Positions 8,789 through 16,355 of a stretch of 64,000 bases of DNA are shown one piece after another. The notes beneath the pieces were generated by a model. It made no database searches, was not told the DNA's origin, and was given only the letters and a program-made list of their open reading frames with translations. The stretch spans positions 49,369 to 113,368 of the IMG/VR virus record IMGVR_UViG_3300046328_000321. The stretch is one strand, 5' to 3'. The stretch is from a virus. Each line of letters opens with the position of its first letter. Positions within the stretch are counted from its first letter, which is position 1. The position numbers were made by a program, and so were the translations under genes.

Positions 8789-9160
8789 ATGGCAATTTTT
8801 TACAAGGGTGTTTTACGCTCATTGTTGAATGATAACTTTCGTCCTGGCACTGTGACGAAAGACTTCAAAGAAGCGTTGCGGTGGGCAGAACGTATCAAAG
8901 GATCTGTTAAGAAGGGGCCTTCGCGACACATCAGTCATGGTAAGTCATGTGTCATCGAGATCATTTTTGATGAAAGAAAACTTCATCACCATGATGAGTT
9001 TCAAAAGTCAGGAGTGTCTGAACATGATCGAAAAAATTGTTGGACTTCAATAGCACATGTCAAAGCTCAGATCAACTCCAAAGTTGAATATCGAGTACTG
9101 ACAGATGAAGAAGTCTGGGACATGTTTACTCTCAACACGAGTCAATCATGTTTATTTTGA
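8789..9160 (+). CDS. unknown protein, distant paralogue of the 7966 gene
   Basis: 123 residues sharing the three-block layout of the gene at 7966 (an ALRWAERI helix, a CVIEIIFDE strand, the VLTDEEVW end). The region 8683-8788 upstream holds no gene. It overlaps the next gene by 13 nt. No recognised domain. A small duplicated accessory family with possible divergence of target specificity is the most I can infer. Confidence 0.6.
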   Translation: MAIFYKGVLRSLLNDNFRPGTVTKDFKEALRWAERIKGSVKKGPSRHISHGKSCVIEIIFDERKLHHHDEFQKSGVSEHDRKNCWTSIAHVKAQINSKVEYRVLTDEEVWDMFTLNTSQSCLF

Positions 9161-9393
9161 TTTTCACCCGTCACAAAGATCCTAAATGGATTAACAAAAT
9201 TGTGGTCTGCGATATCAGAACCCTTTTCAATCTTGCAAAAAGTCTGGACAGTTCTTCTGAAATAAAATCTTGGAACATACCAGAAATTCAGCGAAAAGGT
9301 GGAGTTAAGAAAGTTTTTGGTTGGAACGATAGGTCGGATCATTGGAAAAAATTCGACCTTAGTCTCACAGATGATGTCAGCGTAGTCTCTTAA
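9148..9393 (+). CDS. unknown small protein
   Basis: 81 residues, starting inside the end of the preceding gene (ATG 9148, upstream stop at 9160) and stopping 18 nt before the DHH phosphoesterase gene, which suggests a single operon. The product begins MFILIFTRHKDPKW and has basic and aromatic residues in the middle. No motif recognised. Composition and coupling support that it is real; function unknown. Confidence 0.55.
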   Translation: MFILIFTRHKDPKWINKIVVCDIRTLFNLAKSLDSSSEIKSWNIPEIQRKGGVKKVFGWNDRSDHWKKFDLSLTDDVSVVS

Positions 9394-9410
9394 AACAGAA
9401 AGGATCAATC

Positions 9411-10334
9411 ATGGAACGTTTCTATGGAAAGAAAGTGGAGATTCATTTCCACAAAAATTGTAAAGATGGTTTTACCTCAGCATATCTGTTCTACAGATAT
9501 ATGACAAATGTTTGCCGAGAAATCATCTTTACACCTGTTCAATATGACATGAGTCCTCCTATGTTGGCTGATGATGTTGATGCCTTGGTGATTGTCGATT
9601 TCAGTTATTCTGTTGAACAAACAGAAAAGTACAGAACTGAAGTTAAGAACCTTGTCTTCATGGACCATCACCTCAAAGCAGCTAAAGACCATGGAGGTTA
9701 TTGTTTTTGTGAAGTGAAGAGTGAATTTGGTCTATTCACAAAGATCATCAAAGAAGAGCGTTCAGGCGCTGGTCTCATGATGGATTTTTTGGAAGATATT
9801 GGGTTCGACATCATCGACATTCATAAAGAGGTAGCCCTCGCTGTGGAAGATCGGGATTTGTGGAATTTTAAACTTCCAAAAACAAAGTACTGGACACAAG
9901 TCTTGAACAACGTACATATGACGTTTGAGGCTTGGGATCAACTCTTAAATAACAAGGTTGCTTTGTCAGATGCATTTTCAAAGGCAGTTATTCAGGTAGA
10001 ACAGTATGAGTTTATGGTGGCAGGTTATGTCAAACATTCTGTGACTGTTAATACATCTGAGGGACCTATGGCTTTGATCAATTGTGCTTCTAACTTTGCA
10101 TCTTCTGTTGGTGAGACTTTGAGTAAAACCCATGCATTTGCTTGCATGTTCATTGTTTCACCTAAGGACAAAATTGTAATTTGTTCTCTGAGAAGTGACA
10201 AAGAAACAGGTGTGGACGTGTGCGCAATCGCCGAAAAACATGGTGGTGGCGGACATCGCAATGCTGCTGGATTCTCATTCAGCTTATCTGACACCATGAC
10301 TATGGCTAAGTTGATGGACGGATCTTTGTTTTAA
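9411..10334 (+). CDS. DHH/DHHA1-family phosphoesterase (NrnA-like)
   Basis: 307 residues. Visible motifs in order are HKNCKDGFTSA (motif I position, where DHD is usual), VIVDFSY (motif II), MDHH (motif III, the name-giving DHH), ALAVEDRDLW (motif IV) and, near the C-terminus, GGGGHRNAAGF, the DHHA1 substrate-binding loop. Family members are Mn2+-dependent exonucleases of nanoRNA, pAp or cyclic-dinucleotide products. Here it could recycle short oligonucleotides or degrade signalling nucleotides. Good ribosome binding site (GAAAGGA) before the ATG. The altered motif I (HKNCKD) may still bind metal through its H and D. The family is sure; the substrate is not. Confidence 0.85.
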   Translation: MERFYGKKVEIHFHKNCKDGFTSAYLFYRYMTNVCREIIFTPVQYDMSPPMLADDVDALVIVDFSYSVEQTEKYRTEVKNLVFMDHHLKAAKDHGGYCFCEVKSEFGLFTKIIKEERSGAGLMMDFLEDIGFDIIDIHKEVALAVEDRDLWNFKLPKTKYWTQVLNNVHMTFEAWDQLLNNKVALSDAFSKAVIQVEQYEFMVAGYVKHSVTVNTSEGPMALINCASNFASSVGETLSKTHAFACMFIVSPKDKIVICSLRSDKETGVDVCAIAEKHGGGGHRNAAGFSFSLSDTMTMAKLMDGSLF

Positions 10335-10345
10335 CAAACTGTAAA

Positions 10346-10374
10346 AAAGAAGAGGGTAAACCTCTTCTTTTTTA
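10346..10374 (+). terminator. intrinsic terminator after the DHH gene
   Basis: AAGAAGAGG with CCTCTTCTT around a short loop, followed by TTTT. Confidence 0.8.
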
Positions 10375-10387
10375 TTAAAGGATTAAA

Positions 10388-10774
10388 ATGAAACTATATT
10401 TTACCACAGATTTTCTTTGTGAGTTGATAGACCGTACTACCAAGAAAGTATTTTTCTCAGAAATAATTAGAATTAAACACATAGGTTACATTCATGAAGG
10501 TCAAAACATTGATAATTTTGATTTCACAAAAAACATAGGAGTAACTTTAGATTTTAAGAATGTGATATTATCAGCATTAGATGACCGTAGTAAATTTGTT
10601 CCGTCTTTGAAAAACACAGTAAAAACAAAAAATTTTTATATTGACATTTGTCAGCTGTCAAATACCACGCATACTGTTGAGACAGATGTAAAAAACGACA
10701 ACAATCCATATCTGATAAAAATTGTTGACAATTATTGCATAGTAAACATGTCTGACCTTTTTTTATCAAAGTAA
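10388..10774 (+). CDS. unknown accessory protein
   Basis: 128 residues starting MKLYFTTDFLCELIDRTT, with an AAAGGATTAAA ribosome binding site just after the upstream terminator. AT-rich and soluble, with no recognised motif. Isolated by terminators on both sides, so it is likely transcribed from upstream read-through or its own weak promoter. Function unknown. Confidence 0.6.
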   Translation: MKLYFTTDFLCELIDRTTKKVFFSEIIRIKHIGYIHEGQNIDNFDFTKNIGVTLDFKNVILSALDDRSKFVPSLKNTVKTKNFYIDICQLSNTTHTVETDVKNDNNPYLIKIVDNYCIVNMSDLFLSK

Positions 10775-10820
10775 CCTACATTGTGGAAATAAAAATTTCC
10801 ACAATGTAGGTCAATCTTTT
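10772..10820 (+). terminator. long perfect hairpin terminator
   Basis: CCTACATTGTGGAAAT and ATTTCCACAATGTAGG form a 16-bp uninterrupted stem starting right at the stop codon. The trailing T-run is short (CTTTT). It could equally be an RNA-processing or stabilising hairpin. Confidence 0.65.
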
Positions 10821-10841
10821 AGAAGGAAACAAAAGGACAAA

Positions 10842-11279
10842 ATGCATTCATTTATAATAGATAAGACATTACCAGACTTTAAAGACTGTACGTGTCTTAC
10901 AACATTTTTCAATTTAATTGGTGAATATCTATTTCTGTGTTTCAGCAATGATACAGATGATGTTTATTTGTTTGATGGAAATTTTAGAATTTTAATGGAG
11001 TTTTCATCGGGCGGTGAGGTGTACTCTATAGCTACTGACTGTAAAACAAAAATAAAACTTGGATCATTTACAGCTCCACACAGCAATAAATGGGACAGTC
11101 AGTTAGAATTCACACCAAATTCTTCATTCAGTTTAATATTAAATGTTTTTCAACAACATGCTGAAGCCTACATAGAAAGAGAAAAGAAACTTTGTAAGTT
11201 TCTAATAAATGGTAAAGATCCACAGATCTTAAAAGATTTTATAGCTGGACATTGGGATAAATTCCCTAAGAAAGGTTAG
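10842..11279 (+). CDS. unknown accessory protein
   Basis: 145 residues starting MHSFIIDKTLPDF, preceded by AGAAGGAAACAAAAGG. Contains beta-type segments (YLFLCFSNDTDDVYLFDG, FRILMEF) and a helical C-terminus. No recognised domain. It is followed after 1 nt by the next gene, so the two are coupled. Role unknown. Confidence 0.6.
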   Translation: MHSFIIDKTLPDFKDCTCLTTFFNLIGEYLFLCFSNDTDDVYLFDGNFRILMEFSSGGEVYSIATDCKTKIKLGSFTAPHSNKWDSQLEFTPNSSFSLILNVFQQHAEAYIEREKKLCKFLINGKDPQILKDFIAGHWDKFPKKG

Positions 11280-11280
11280 T

Positions 11281-11511
11281 ATGTTCATCGTTTTCGATAT
11301 TCTTTATAAAAGTAATGGTGTTGAACGAATCGAAATGGCTGTATCTTCAGCTAAAGAAGCTGTGACAACTATCTGCTTACTATATGATCATCCCAGGGTC
11401 AAGGCTTTCAAAATGAGTCAATTTAGCCCTTCTGATTTGGGTATGGGTCCGAACGAAAATTATGAAAAATATCGTAAAGATAGTTTCACACAGCAAGACT
11501 ATCGAGATTAA
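11281..11511 (+). CDS. unknown small protein
   Basis: 76 residues starting MFIVFDILYKSNGVERIEM; small alpha/beta pattern, no motif. It starts 1 nt after the preceding stop, and another gene follows after 12 nt, making part of a tight accessory operon (10842-12218). Function unknown. Confidence 0.55.
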   Translation: MFIVFDILYKSNGVERIEMAVSSAKEAVTTICLLYDHPRVKAFKMSQFSPSDLGMGPNENYEKYRKDSFTQQDYRD

Positions 11512-11523
11512 AAGAAAAATAAC

Positions 11524-11982
11524 ATGGAAAACGTTTTGAGAATGTACAAACAGCAACTTGATGAAATCATCCGGGAAGCTGAAAGCGACGGTGTGGTTCT
11601 GACCATTGAGTTGGTCAGCAAAAAGCCATTAGCTATGGGTAATCACCGTATGGTTTCGTTTGTTCGTGAAAAACGAAAATTAGCCACAGCGAATTCTGAG
11701 ATGCATAAAGCATTAGATGAATCTGTTAAACAGGCTGGTAGTGTTTTAGCCGGTGATTCTGTTAAAGAACCCCCGTTTAAAATTTCCAAGTCCTCTATCG
11801 ATCTGTATAGATGTGTATATCCCAGCAACCCCGCACTTCGTTTGGGTCAAACTTTTCACCAGTATTTCAAACTGGAAAAAATCACCAATCCCGAAGCTAA
11901 GGTACTTGCCGATCGTATTTACAACGCTGACGAGGTTGAGATCAAAGATTTGATTGACTACATCACAGATTGGAGCAATTGA
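11524..11982 (+). CDS. unknown accessory protein
   Basis: 152 residues, mostly helical, starting MENVLRMYKQQLDEIIREAE. No recognised motif. The stop codon TGA overlaps the ATG of the next gene by one base (TGATG), a clear sign of translational coupling. A shorter reading of the downstream frame inside this gene is rejected as a shadow. Function unknown. Confidence 0.6.
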   Translation: MENVLRMYKQQLDEIIREAESDGVVLTIELVSKKPLAMGNHRMVSFVREKRKLATANSEMHKALDESVKQAGSVLAGDSVKEPPFKISKSSIDLYRCVYPSNPALRLGQTFHQYFKLEKITNPEAKVLADRIYNADEVEIKDLIDYITDWSN

Positions 11983-12218
11983 TGATTCCGAAAAGCAGGA
12001 TCGCTGATGCGTGGAACAGATTCTTCAACATTCCACCCTTTAAAGACTATAAAGTCAAAGCCAGCAGTGAAGAAGAGCGTACGGCCATTTCACAAACTGT
12101 GGATCAAAAGAAACTTGCTTGCGACTACGACAAAATAGCCATGTCAGACAAGTGTACTTTCTATCTCACAGATGGTGAAGTGGTTTGCGCTACATGTGGC
12201 AAGACTATCAGAGTCTAA
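11982..12218 (+). CDS. unknown small protein with C-terminal CxxC
   Basis: 78 residues starting MIPKSRIADAWNRFF. It ends with a Cys-rich stretch (KLACDYDKIAMSDKCTFYL and VVCATCGKTIRV); the CATC pair and upstream cysteines could bind one zinc ion. The start at 11982 overlaps the preceding stop. Followed by an intrinsic terminator that closes the operon. Possibly a small nucleic-acid-binding or adaptor protein, but this is not shown. Confidence 0.55.
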   Translation: MIPKSRIADAWNRFFNIPPFKDYKVKASSEEERTAISQTVDQKKLACDYDKIAMSDKCTFYLTDGEVVCATCGKTIRV

Positions 12219-12252
12219 AGAAGAACAGGCCGAAGCCTGTTCTTCTTTTTCA
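12219..12252 (+). terminator. intrinsic terminator
   Basis: AAGAAGAACAGGC pairs with GCCTGTTCTTCTT around CGAA, followed by T-rich sequence. Confidence 0.85.
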
Positions 12253-12269
12253 TTTAAATAAGGTAACAC

Positions 12270-12596
12270 ATGCATACGTATGAAGAATTGATGGCCTGTG
12301 ACAAGTTCACTTTGGTTGAATACATCAAAGATCTGGAAACAGAACTTGAAGGATTAAGCACCAGAATAGGTCCTCTTATCATGTCAAAAGAATCTTACGA
12401 TAGAGTAGAGGTGGTGTTCCCTGACAATGTTTACAAACCTTTTGAAGAAATCATAGGTAAAGCTGTTTGGGAAATGCAAAATTTGTTACAACTGCGTGAA
12501 GCAGCAGCTGTGTCAGGAGCCATGCGTTGGTCTTGGTCCCAAGAAGCTGGTATTGTTTCCGATAATCCATCAGTTAAAAAGTTTCGTTATGTCTAA
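12270..12596 (+). CDS. unknown helical protein
   Basis: 108 residues starting MHTYEELMACDKFTLVEYI after an AAGGTAACAC leader. The first 30 residues look like a short coiled coil (DLETELEGLSTRIG). No recognised domain. The stretch 12597-12719 after it has no convincing gene. Function unknown. Confidence 0.55.
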   Translation: MHTYEELMACDKFTLVEYIKDLETELEGLSTRIGPLIMSKESYDRVEVVFPDNVYKPFEEIIGKAVWEMQNLLQLREAAAVSGAMRWSWSQEAGIVSDNPSVKKFRYV

Positions 12597-12719
12597 ATGA
12601 GAGAGATCTATTTTACTTATTCAGAAGTTCAACATGGAATTTCATAAGGTCCGTGAAGTCAAATAAGGTAAATTTTATATATCTGAACAAGAATCCAGAC
12701 TGACATCTTTAAGAAGAAG

Positions 12720-13547
12720 GTGTCAAATACTGACTTACTATCGTTACCACCTCATCGAGAAAAGCAAATCGTGAAAATTCAATTTGACAACGAACAAACC
12801 TCAGTACGCCCACCTATGGATATCGATCTGTATAACAGGTGTGTTGATAAAACAATGGAATTTCTGAACTTCAAAGAAGATCCTAAAGATAAACGCAAAC
12901 TCGACAGGTACATCAAAACCAAGTTACCTAATCTGATTAAACTTCTCACCTATCCTGAACCAGGTGCCTTTACAGCCGTCAAACTGACGATCTCAGACAT
13001 GATGCATCTTAATGACGCAGGTGTCTTGAAACATCTGACAGAAGGATCAGCTATCGATAAAGCCAAGACTTATGTGTCTGAGTTGAAAATTATCGGAGAA
13101 GAGACTCTTGCTACAGGTAAAGTTCTACCTGTTTACTGTTATCACCCTACAGTGGAACATATGGTGAATTATTTTACCCATTGTTTCAACAACCATAAAG
13201 GTGACTTGATGGCCAGAGACCTTTTGTTCTTTAGCCCCATGGGGTTGATTAACAAAGAAGGTAATGTGTTGTCTGAACTTGAAGTAGCAGATACTATGAT
13301 CTCAGGTACTTATAAACTTAACGGTAAGTGGAGAGAATTCTCATCATGGATGGTTGCTCATAATAAAACTGTTAATAATACATTCAGCAGGGTTAAATAT
13401 ATAAAATTGTTAAAAATGATGCTGGCCATGTTGACTATAAAGGTTATATGGGATACCAAACAAAATGATAAAATGACTGATATAAGTATTATGAACCATG
13501 TTGAGTTTATTTTATCAAGTGTAACTAAAGACTGGTTATATGCATAA
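12720..13547 (+). CDS. unknown protein (GTG start)
   Basis: 275 residues. It begins at GTG (12720) right after AAGAAGAAG, a strong purine-rich ribosome binding site, and no ATG fits near it. Mainly helical and basic, ending MNHVEFILSSVTKDWLYA. The last 60 codons are more AT-rich than the rest. It shares a general appearance with the gene at 17065, but I cannot align them. Last protein gene before the tRNA cluster. Function unknown. Confidence 0.6.
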   Translation: MSNTDLLSLPPHREKQIVKIQFDNEQTSVRPPMDIDLYNRCVDKTMEFLNFKEDPKDKRKLDRYIKTKLPNLIKLLTYPEPGAFTAVKLTISDMMHLNDAGVLKHLTEGSAIDKAKTYVSELKIIGEETLATGKVLPVYCYHPTVEHMVNYFTHCFNNHKGDLMARDLLFFSPMGLINKEGNVLSELEVADTMISGTYKLNGKWREFSSWMVAHNKTVNNTFSRVKYIKLLKMMLAMLTIKVIWDTKQNDKMTDISIMNHVEFILSSVTKDWLYA

Positions 13548-13640
13548 CCCTTTCTAAAAAGACACAATCATATAAACTATAATTGGTAATCTATCTCGGA
13601 TAATTTTTATTCCGAGATATTATCTAATGAAGAACAGATT

Positions 13641-13667
13641 GGGCGGATGGCGAAATAGGTAGACGCA
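13641..13667 (+). pseudogene. 5' fragment of a Leu-type tRNA gene
   Basis: GGGCGGATGGCGAAATAGGT followed by AGACGC is the acceptor strand and D-arm of a tRNA-Leu-like gene. It stops abruptly where the anticodon arm should begin and an HNH gene follows after three bases. Its acceptor strand GGGCGGA pairs with TCTGCCC at 14603-14609, about 940 nt downstream, not with any nearer sequence. Confidence 0.7.
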
Positions 13668-13670
13668 AAA

Positions 13671-14168
13671 ATGGATAAAGAAAAACTTCTTGGATTATAT
13701 CCAGGTTACACTTCTGTTTTGGGACCTTACACAAGGCCGGACGGTAGAAAACACGTTATACTTAATAATTCTAACGCTTCTAACGGAACTAAGGGTAAGA
13801 CTAAAACTATCTCTTACCCCAAAGCCTTAATGGAAGTTGAATTAAATAAGAAACTCAATCCAGATGAAACTGTCGATCACCATGACAGAGATTTCACTAA
13901 CGATAACAGTATTAATTTAAAAGTGAAGACGCGCTCTTTACACGCGTCTGAAGATGCTTTACGAATTAAGGTAGAAGATATTAGATGTCCACAATGTGGA
14001 AAATATTTTACACCTAGTGTAAGTCAAAGAAATAAAGTAAACAGTATAATTGCTGGTCCATTTTGTAGTAAACAGTGTTCCGGGTTATATGGAACAAATA
14101 TTCAAAAAGGTATGCAGCCTTTTAAGAGAACAGAAATTAGAAAATATTACTATCGTAAAGATAAATAA
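13671..14168 (+). CDS. HNH homing endonuclease inserted in a tRNA
   Basis: 165 residues. The catalytic core reads ETVDHHDRDFTNDNSINL (about residues 68-85), an HNH motif in the style of phage homing endonucleases. It is followed by a CPQCGK...CSKQC zinc-binding tail (about residues 107-138). It begins four bases after the tRNA 5-prime fragment at 13641. Such enzymes cut tRNA genes or intron-less alleles and spread by repair. No group I intron core surrounds it, so this looks like a free-standing insertion that broke the tRNA. The HNH assignment is confident; the cleavage target is inferred from position. Confidence 0.85.
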   Translation: MDKEKLLGLYPGYTSVLGPYTRPDGRKHVILNNSNASNGTKGKTKTISYPKALMEVELNKKLNPDETVDHHDRDFTNDNSINLKVKTRSLHASEDALRIKVEDIRCPQCGKYFTPSVSQRNKVNSIIAGPFCSKQCSGLYGTNIQKGMQPFKRTEIRKYYYRKDK

Positions 14169-14191
14169 ATATTTTATTAGAGAACATTGGT

Positions 14192-14521
14192 GGCCCGCTG
14201 ATGAAATTGGTAGACATAACGGAAAACCAGAAAGTTAGTCCGCCTTTACTAGTAATAGTAAAGTAAACTGTGGGTGAACTCAGGAGAATCTAAAGCGCAA
14301 GCCATGATAATCGTGAGCCAAGCTAGAAGTACACTTCTAGAAGGTGCAGAGACTACTGGAAAGGTAAAGTCCTTTTAATAACCAGCTAGAGCGCCCACTA
14401 CCGTAATAGAATTTCTATCGGTAAAGAGATAGTCCATGTCCATTGGAAACTTTGGAACACATGCTTAAAATCCGTCGCTTCCGAAAGGAGCATTCCGGTT
14501 CGATTCCGGAGCGGGCCACCA
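14192..14521 (+). tRNA. tRNA-Leu(UAA) with group I intron
   Basis: Acceptor GGCCCGC (14192-14198) pairs with GCGGGCC (14511-14517), with encoded ACCA to 14521. The anticodon stem is ACGGA (14219-14223) with TCCGT after the loop CTTAAAA, anticodon TAA. There is a long variable arm, and the T-arm TCCGG/CCGGA is perfect. The exon joint lies at the 5-prime edge of the anticodon loop, so the tRNA needs splicing. UUA codons are frequent in this AT-rich genome, which would give the tRNA a clear benefit. Confidence 0.85.
14224..14463 (+). ncRNA. group I intron in tRNA-Leu(UAA)
   Basis: About 240 nt with no open frame. P7 strands are recognisable (GAGACTAC near 14351 and GATAGTCC near 14427), and the intron ends in the expected G (14463). 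P1 probably uses CGGA at the exon end with TCCG near 14239. The last exon base appears to be A rather than the usual U, so the exact 5-prime splice site is uncertain by a few bases. The site also differs from the cyanobacterial tRNA-Leu intron site inside the anticodon. Confidence 0.7.
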
Positions 14522-14543
14522 ATGTTCTCTTCAATCTTTAATA

Positions 14544-14613
14544 CTGCTCGTAGTTAAATGGATATAAAGCTTCTAAGTTTTAGTTCCAAGTTCGATTCCC
14601 GTTCTGCCCACCA
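14544..14613 (+). pseudogene. chimeric tRNA: Arg-like 5' part joined to foreign 3' end
   Basis: The 5-prime part (CTGCTCGTAG..., a TTCTAA anticodon loop region, T-stem strand CCAAG) looks like tRNA-Arg(UCU). After the T-loop TTCGATT the sequence switches to CCCGT and TCTGCCC, which do not pair with CCAAG or CTGCTCG. TCTGCCC instead pairs fully (one G-U) with GGGCGGA at 13641. This suggests recombination between two tRNA genes within the conserved T-loop. Probably non-functional as a tRNA. Confidence 0.65.
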
Positions 14614-14639
14614 TGTATTATTGTTTATTAATACACGAT

Positions 14640-14716
14640 AGGTCTGTAACTCAATAGGATAGAGTAACTCCCTTCTAAGGAGTAAGTTGCTGGTTCGAAT
14701 CCAGTCAGACCTACCA
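14640..14716 (+). tRNA. tRNA-Arg(UCU)
   Basis: Acceptor AGGTCTG pairs with CAGACCT. Anticodon stem ACTCC/GGAGT surrounds loop CTTCTAA, giving anticodon TCT. T-stem GCTGG/CCAGT, encoded ACCA end. All arms are intact. Confidence 0.9.
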
Positions 14717-14732
14717 TTTATTAATAAATAAC

Positions 14733-15398
14733 GCCGGTTTAACTCAGTTGGTAGAGTAATCGCCTTAAAAAAAAAATAATGTTTAAAAGGATTGATTATG
14801 TATAAAAATCAAAAGAGAAGATTAGATACTAACGGTTATATAATAGTTCACTGTCCAGAACACCCAAAAGCAATGAAGAACGGGAGTTTTGAAGGATATG
14901 TTTACGAACATGTTTTGATGGCAGAAGAAATTTTGGATAGATCTGTTAAAGAAGGTGAAGTAGTTCACCATCTTGATGAAAATAAAAGTAATAATTCCCC
15001 TGATAATTTATTGATTTTATCAAACCCAATGCATGTTAAACTTCATGGTTGGTTAAACAAACATGAAATAAAACCTAAAGAAAAACAAGAAGAGCGAATC
15101 AGATTAGGTTGTATCAGATGTAAAACATGTGAAAAACCAATTTTACCTAATTTAATATACTGTTCTCCTCAGTGCACATTCTTTGATAAAAGAAAATATG
15201 ATCATCCGAATAAAGAAACTTTGACTCAAATGGTCTGGTCTGAACCTACTTCTAAAGTTGCTATGAAATTAGGTGTTTCAGACAAAGCCATAGAAAAACT
15301 TTGTAAGAAATTTGAAGTTGAAAAACCTCCCAGAGGTTATTGGATGAAAAATAAATCAAAAGTGTAAGTCGTCTGTTCGAGTCAGACAACCGGCACCA
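14733..15398 (+). pseudogene. tRNA gene split by an HNH gene
   Basis: The 5-prime part GCCGGTT, D-arm ACTCAGTTGGTAGAGT and half an anticodon stem end near 14766. The 3-prime part (variable loop, T-stem GTCTG/CAGAC, acceptor AACCGGC, ACCA) runs from about 15364 to 15398. The acceptor halves match perfectly. The 600-nt insert holds an HNH gene whose stop codon overlaps the tRNA 3-prime part. I see no group I core and no 3-prime anticodon-stem strand, so the anticodon cannot be read. The tRNA is likely dead unless the insert is removed by an unknown route. Confidence 0.7.
14798..15367 (+). CDS. HNH endonuclease inserted in a tRNA
   Basis: 189 residues. The core EVVHHLDENKSNNSPDNL (about residues 47-64) is a textbook HNH motif, followed by a CKTCEKPIL...CSPQC zinc pair (residues 109-126) and a short helix-turn-helix-like stretch with VAMKLGVSDKAIEKLC (about residues 148-165) that may read DNA. 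ATG 14798 follows AAAAGG; a TTG six bases upstream is less likely. It sits exactly inside a tRNA gene, and its last codons double as tRNA sequence. It resembles the HNH gene at 13671 in size and architecture, so both may belong to one mobile family specific for tRNA genes. Confidence 0.85.
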   Translation: MYKNQKRRLDTNGYIIVHCPEHPKAMKNGSFEGYVYEHVLMAEEILDRSVKEGEVVHHLDENKSNNSPDNLLILSNPMHVKLHGWLNKHEIKPKEKQEERIRLGCIRCKTCEKPILPNLIYCSPQCTFFDKRKYDHPNKETLTQMVWSEPTSKVAMKLGVSDKAIEKLCKKFEVEKPPRGYWMKNKSKV

Positions 15399-15416
15399 AC
15401 AAACAAAAAGATTAAA

Positions 15417-15493
15417 GGGTGTGAAGCTTAAGTGGTATAAGCATCGGTCTCATAAACCGGAGATAGTCGATTCGAGTTCGACGGCACCCACCA
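15417..15493 (+). tRNA. CAU-anticodon tRNA (Met, or Ile2 if lysidinylated)
   Basis: Acceptor GGGTGTG with GGCACCC (one mismatch at the inner pair), D-stem GCTT/AAGC, anticodon loop CTCATAA with stem TCGGT/ACCGG (one G-G/T edge mismatch), T-stem GTCGA/TCGAC, encoded ACCA. The CAT anticodon means Met or, if C34 is changed to lysidine, Ile reading AUA. A TilS-like gene follows 0.9 kb downstream, which favours tRNA-Ile2. Confidence 0.85.
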
Positions 15494-15520
15494 TTTAAAT
15501 TTAATAGAAGTACTTAACTA

Positions 15521-15554
15521 AAGCCCTCCGCTATTACTGCGGAGGGCTTTTTTT
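15521..15554 (+). terminator. terminator closing the tRNA cluster
   Basis: AAGCCCTCCGC and GCGGAGGGCTT around a short loop, followed by seven T residues. Confidence 0.9.
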
Positions 15555-15643
15555 ATTTGCAATAGGACTTACACAGAAATTCGTCAGCATTCACCGTTGA
15601 TGACACGGGACGGTAAATGTGCCGTCTCCACATGGAGCAAAGA

Positions 15644-16243
15644 ATGAAACTTTTTATTGAGGGTGACAAATTCAAGGCAATTTGCAGTCACTGTAAAGAT
15701 TGGGTTGACACGACCTTCAAATATCGGGATGTGTCGTTCAGCAACGGTTCCGGTGTGGTGAAAGACATCCTGGTTGCGGTGTGCGACAGCTGTGGTCAAG
15801 TGGTGGCCACCCCGCCCCAGTCCACTCCAAAAATAAAGAAATCGCGCGCCAAAGCGCTCAAGTCGGTGGAAGTCAGTGTCCCAGCCACTCTGGACGATGC
15901 GGTGAACGTAGCGATGCACGCTATTGATGTCGACTTCTCACAAGAATTCAAAAAGAAGGCCTTGTGGCTGTTTGTGCGAACCTACGCCAATGGTCCTAAA
16001 GACCCGATCGGGTTGAAGGCGGAATATGCAGCCAAGATTGGTGCTTTTGGGAAAGTCAAGTCTCGGTTTTCTTTCAAGGTTTCAGAGGCGATGCTGGTGG
16101 ATCTCAAAAAGGCTTCCGAAACCTTCGGTGAGAATCAAACAGAAACACTCAAGATTGCCGCCTTTGACCTTTACAACAAAGTCATTGAGCAGAAAGACAA
16201 GCGGCTGATTGCCAAGCTGCGGGACATCGCCTACATGGCGTGA
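15644..16243 (+). CDS. zinc-ribbon protein, GC-rich outlier
   Basis: 199 residues. Residues 12-45 carry a four-Cys ribbon (ICSHCKDW ... VCDSCGQV), then a Lys/Ala-rich linker and a helical domain. The codon choice is markedly more GC-rich than the neighbours, suggesting separate acquisition. ATG 15644 is chosen because GGAG lies six bases upstream; ATGs at 15617 and 15632 are less well placed. The ribbon resembles those of small regulators, such as YgiT/MqsA-type antitoxin N-termini, but no partner toxin is visible. Stands alone between terminators. Function unknown. Confidence 0.65.
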   Translation: MKLFIEGDKFKAICSHCKDWVDTTFKYRDVSFSNGSGVVKDILVAVCDSCGQVVATPPQSTPKIKKSRAKALKSVEVSVPATLDDAVNVAMHAIDVDFSQEFKKKALWLFVRTYANGPKDPIGLKAEYAAKIGAFGKVKSRFSFKVSEAMLVDLKKASETFGENQTETLKIAAFDLYNKVIEQKDKRLIAKLRDIAYMA

Positions 16244-16355
16244 GCTGGTGTCACCGAAGGTCCAACTCTTTAGCCTTTGTCCTTTCCCACTATCCCAACT
16301 GCTCCTGCAGCCATTCCCTAGTGCATAGCGTAGAAATTATGCGTAGGTCCTATTT

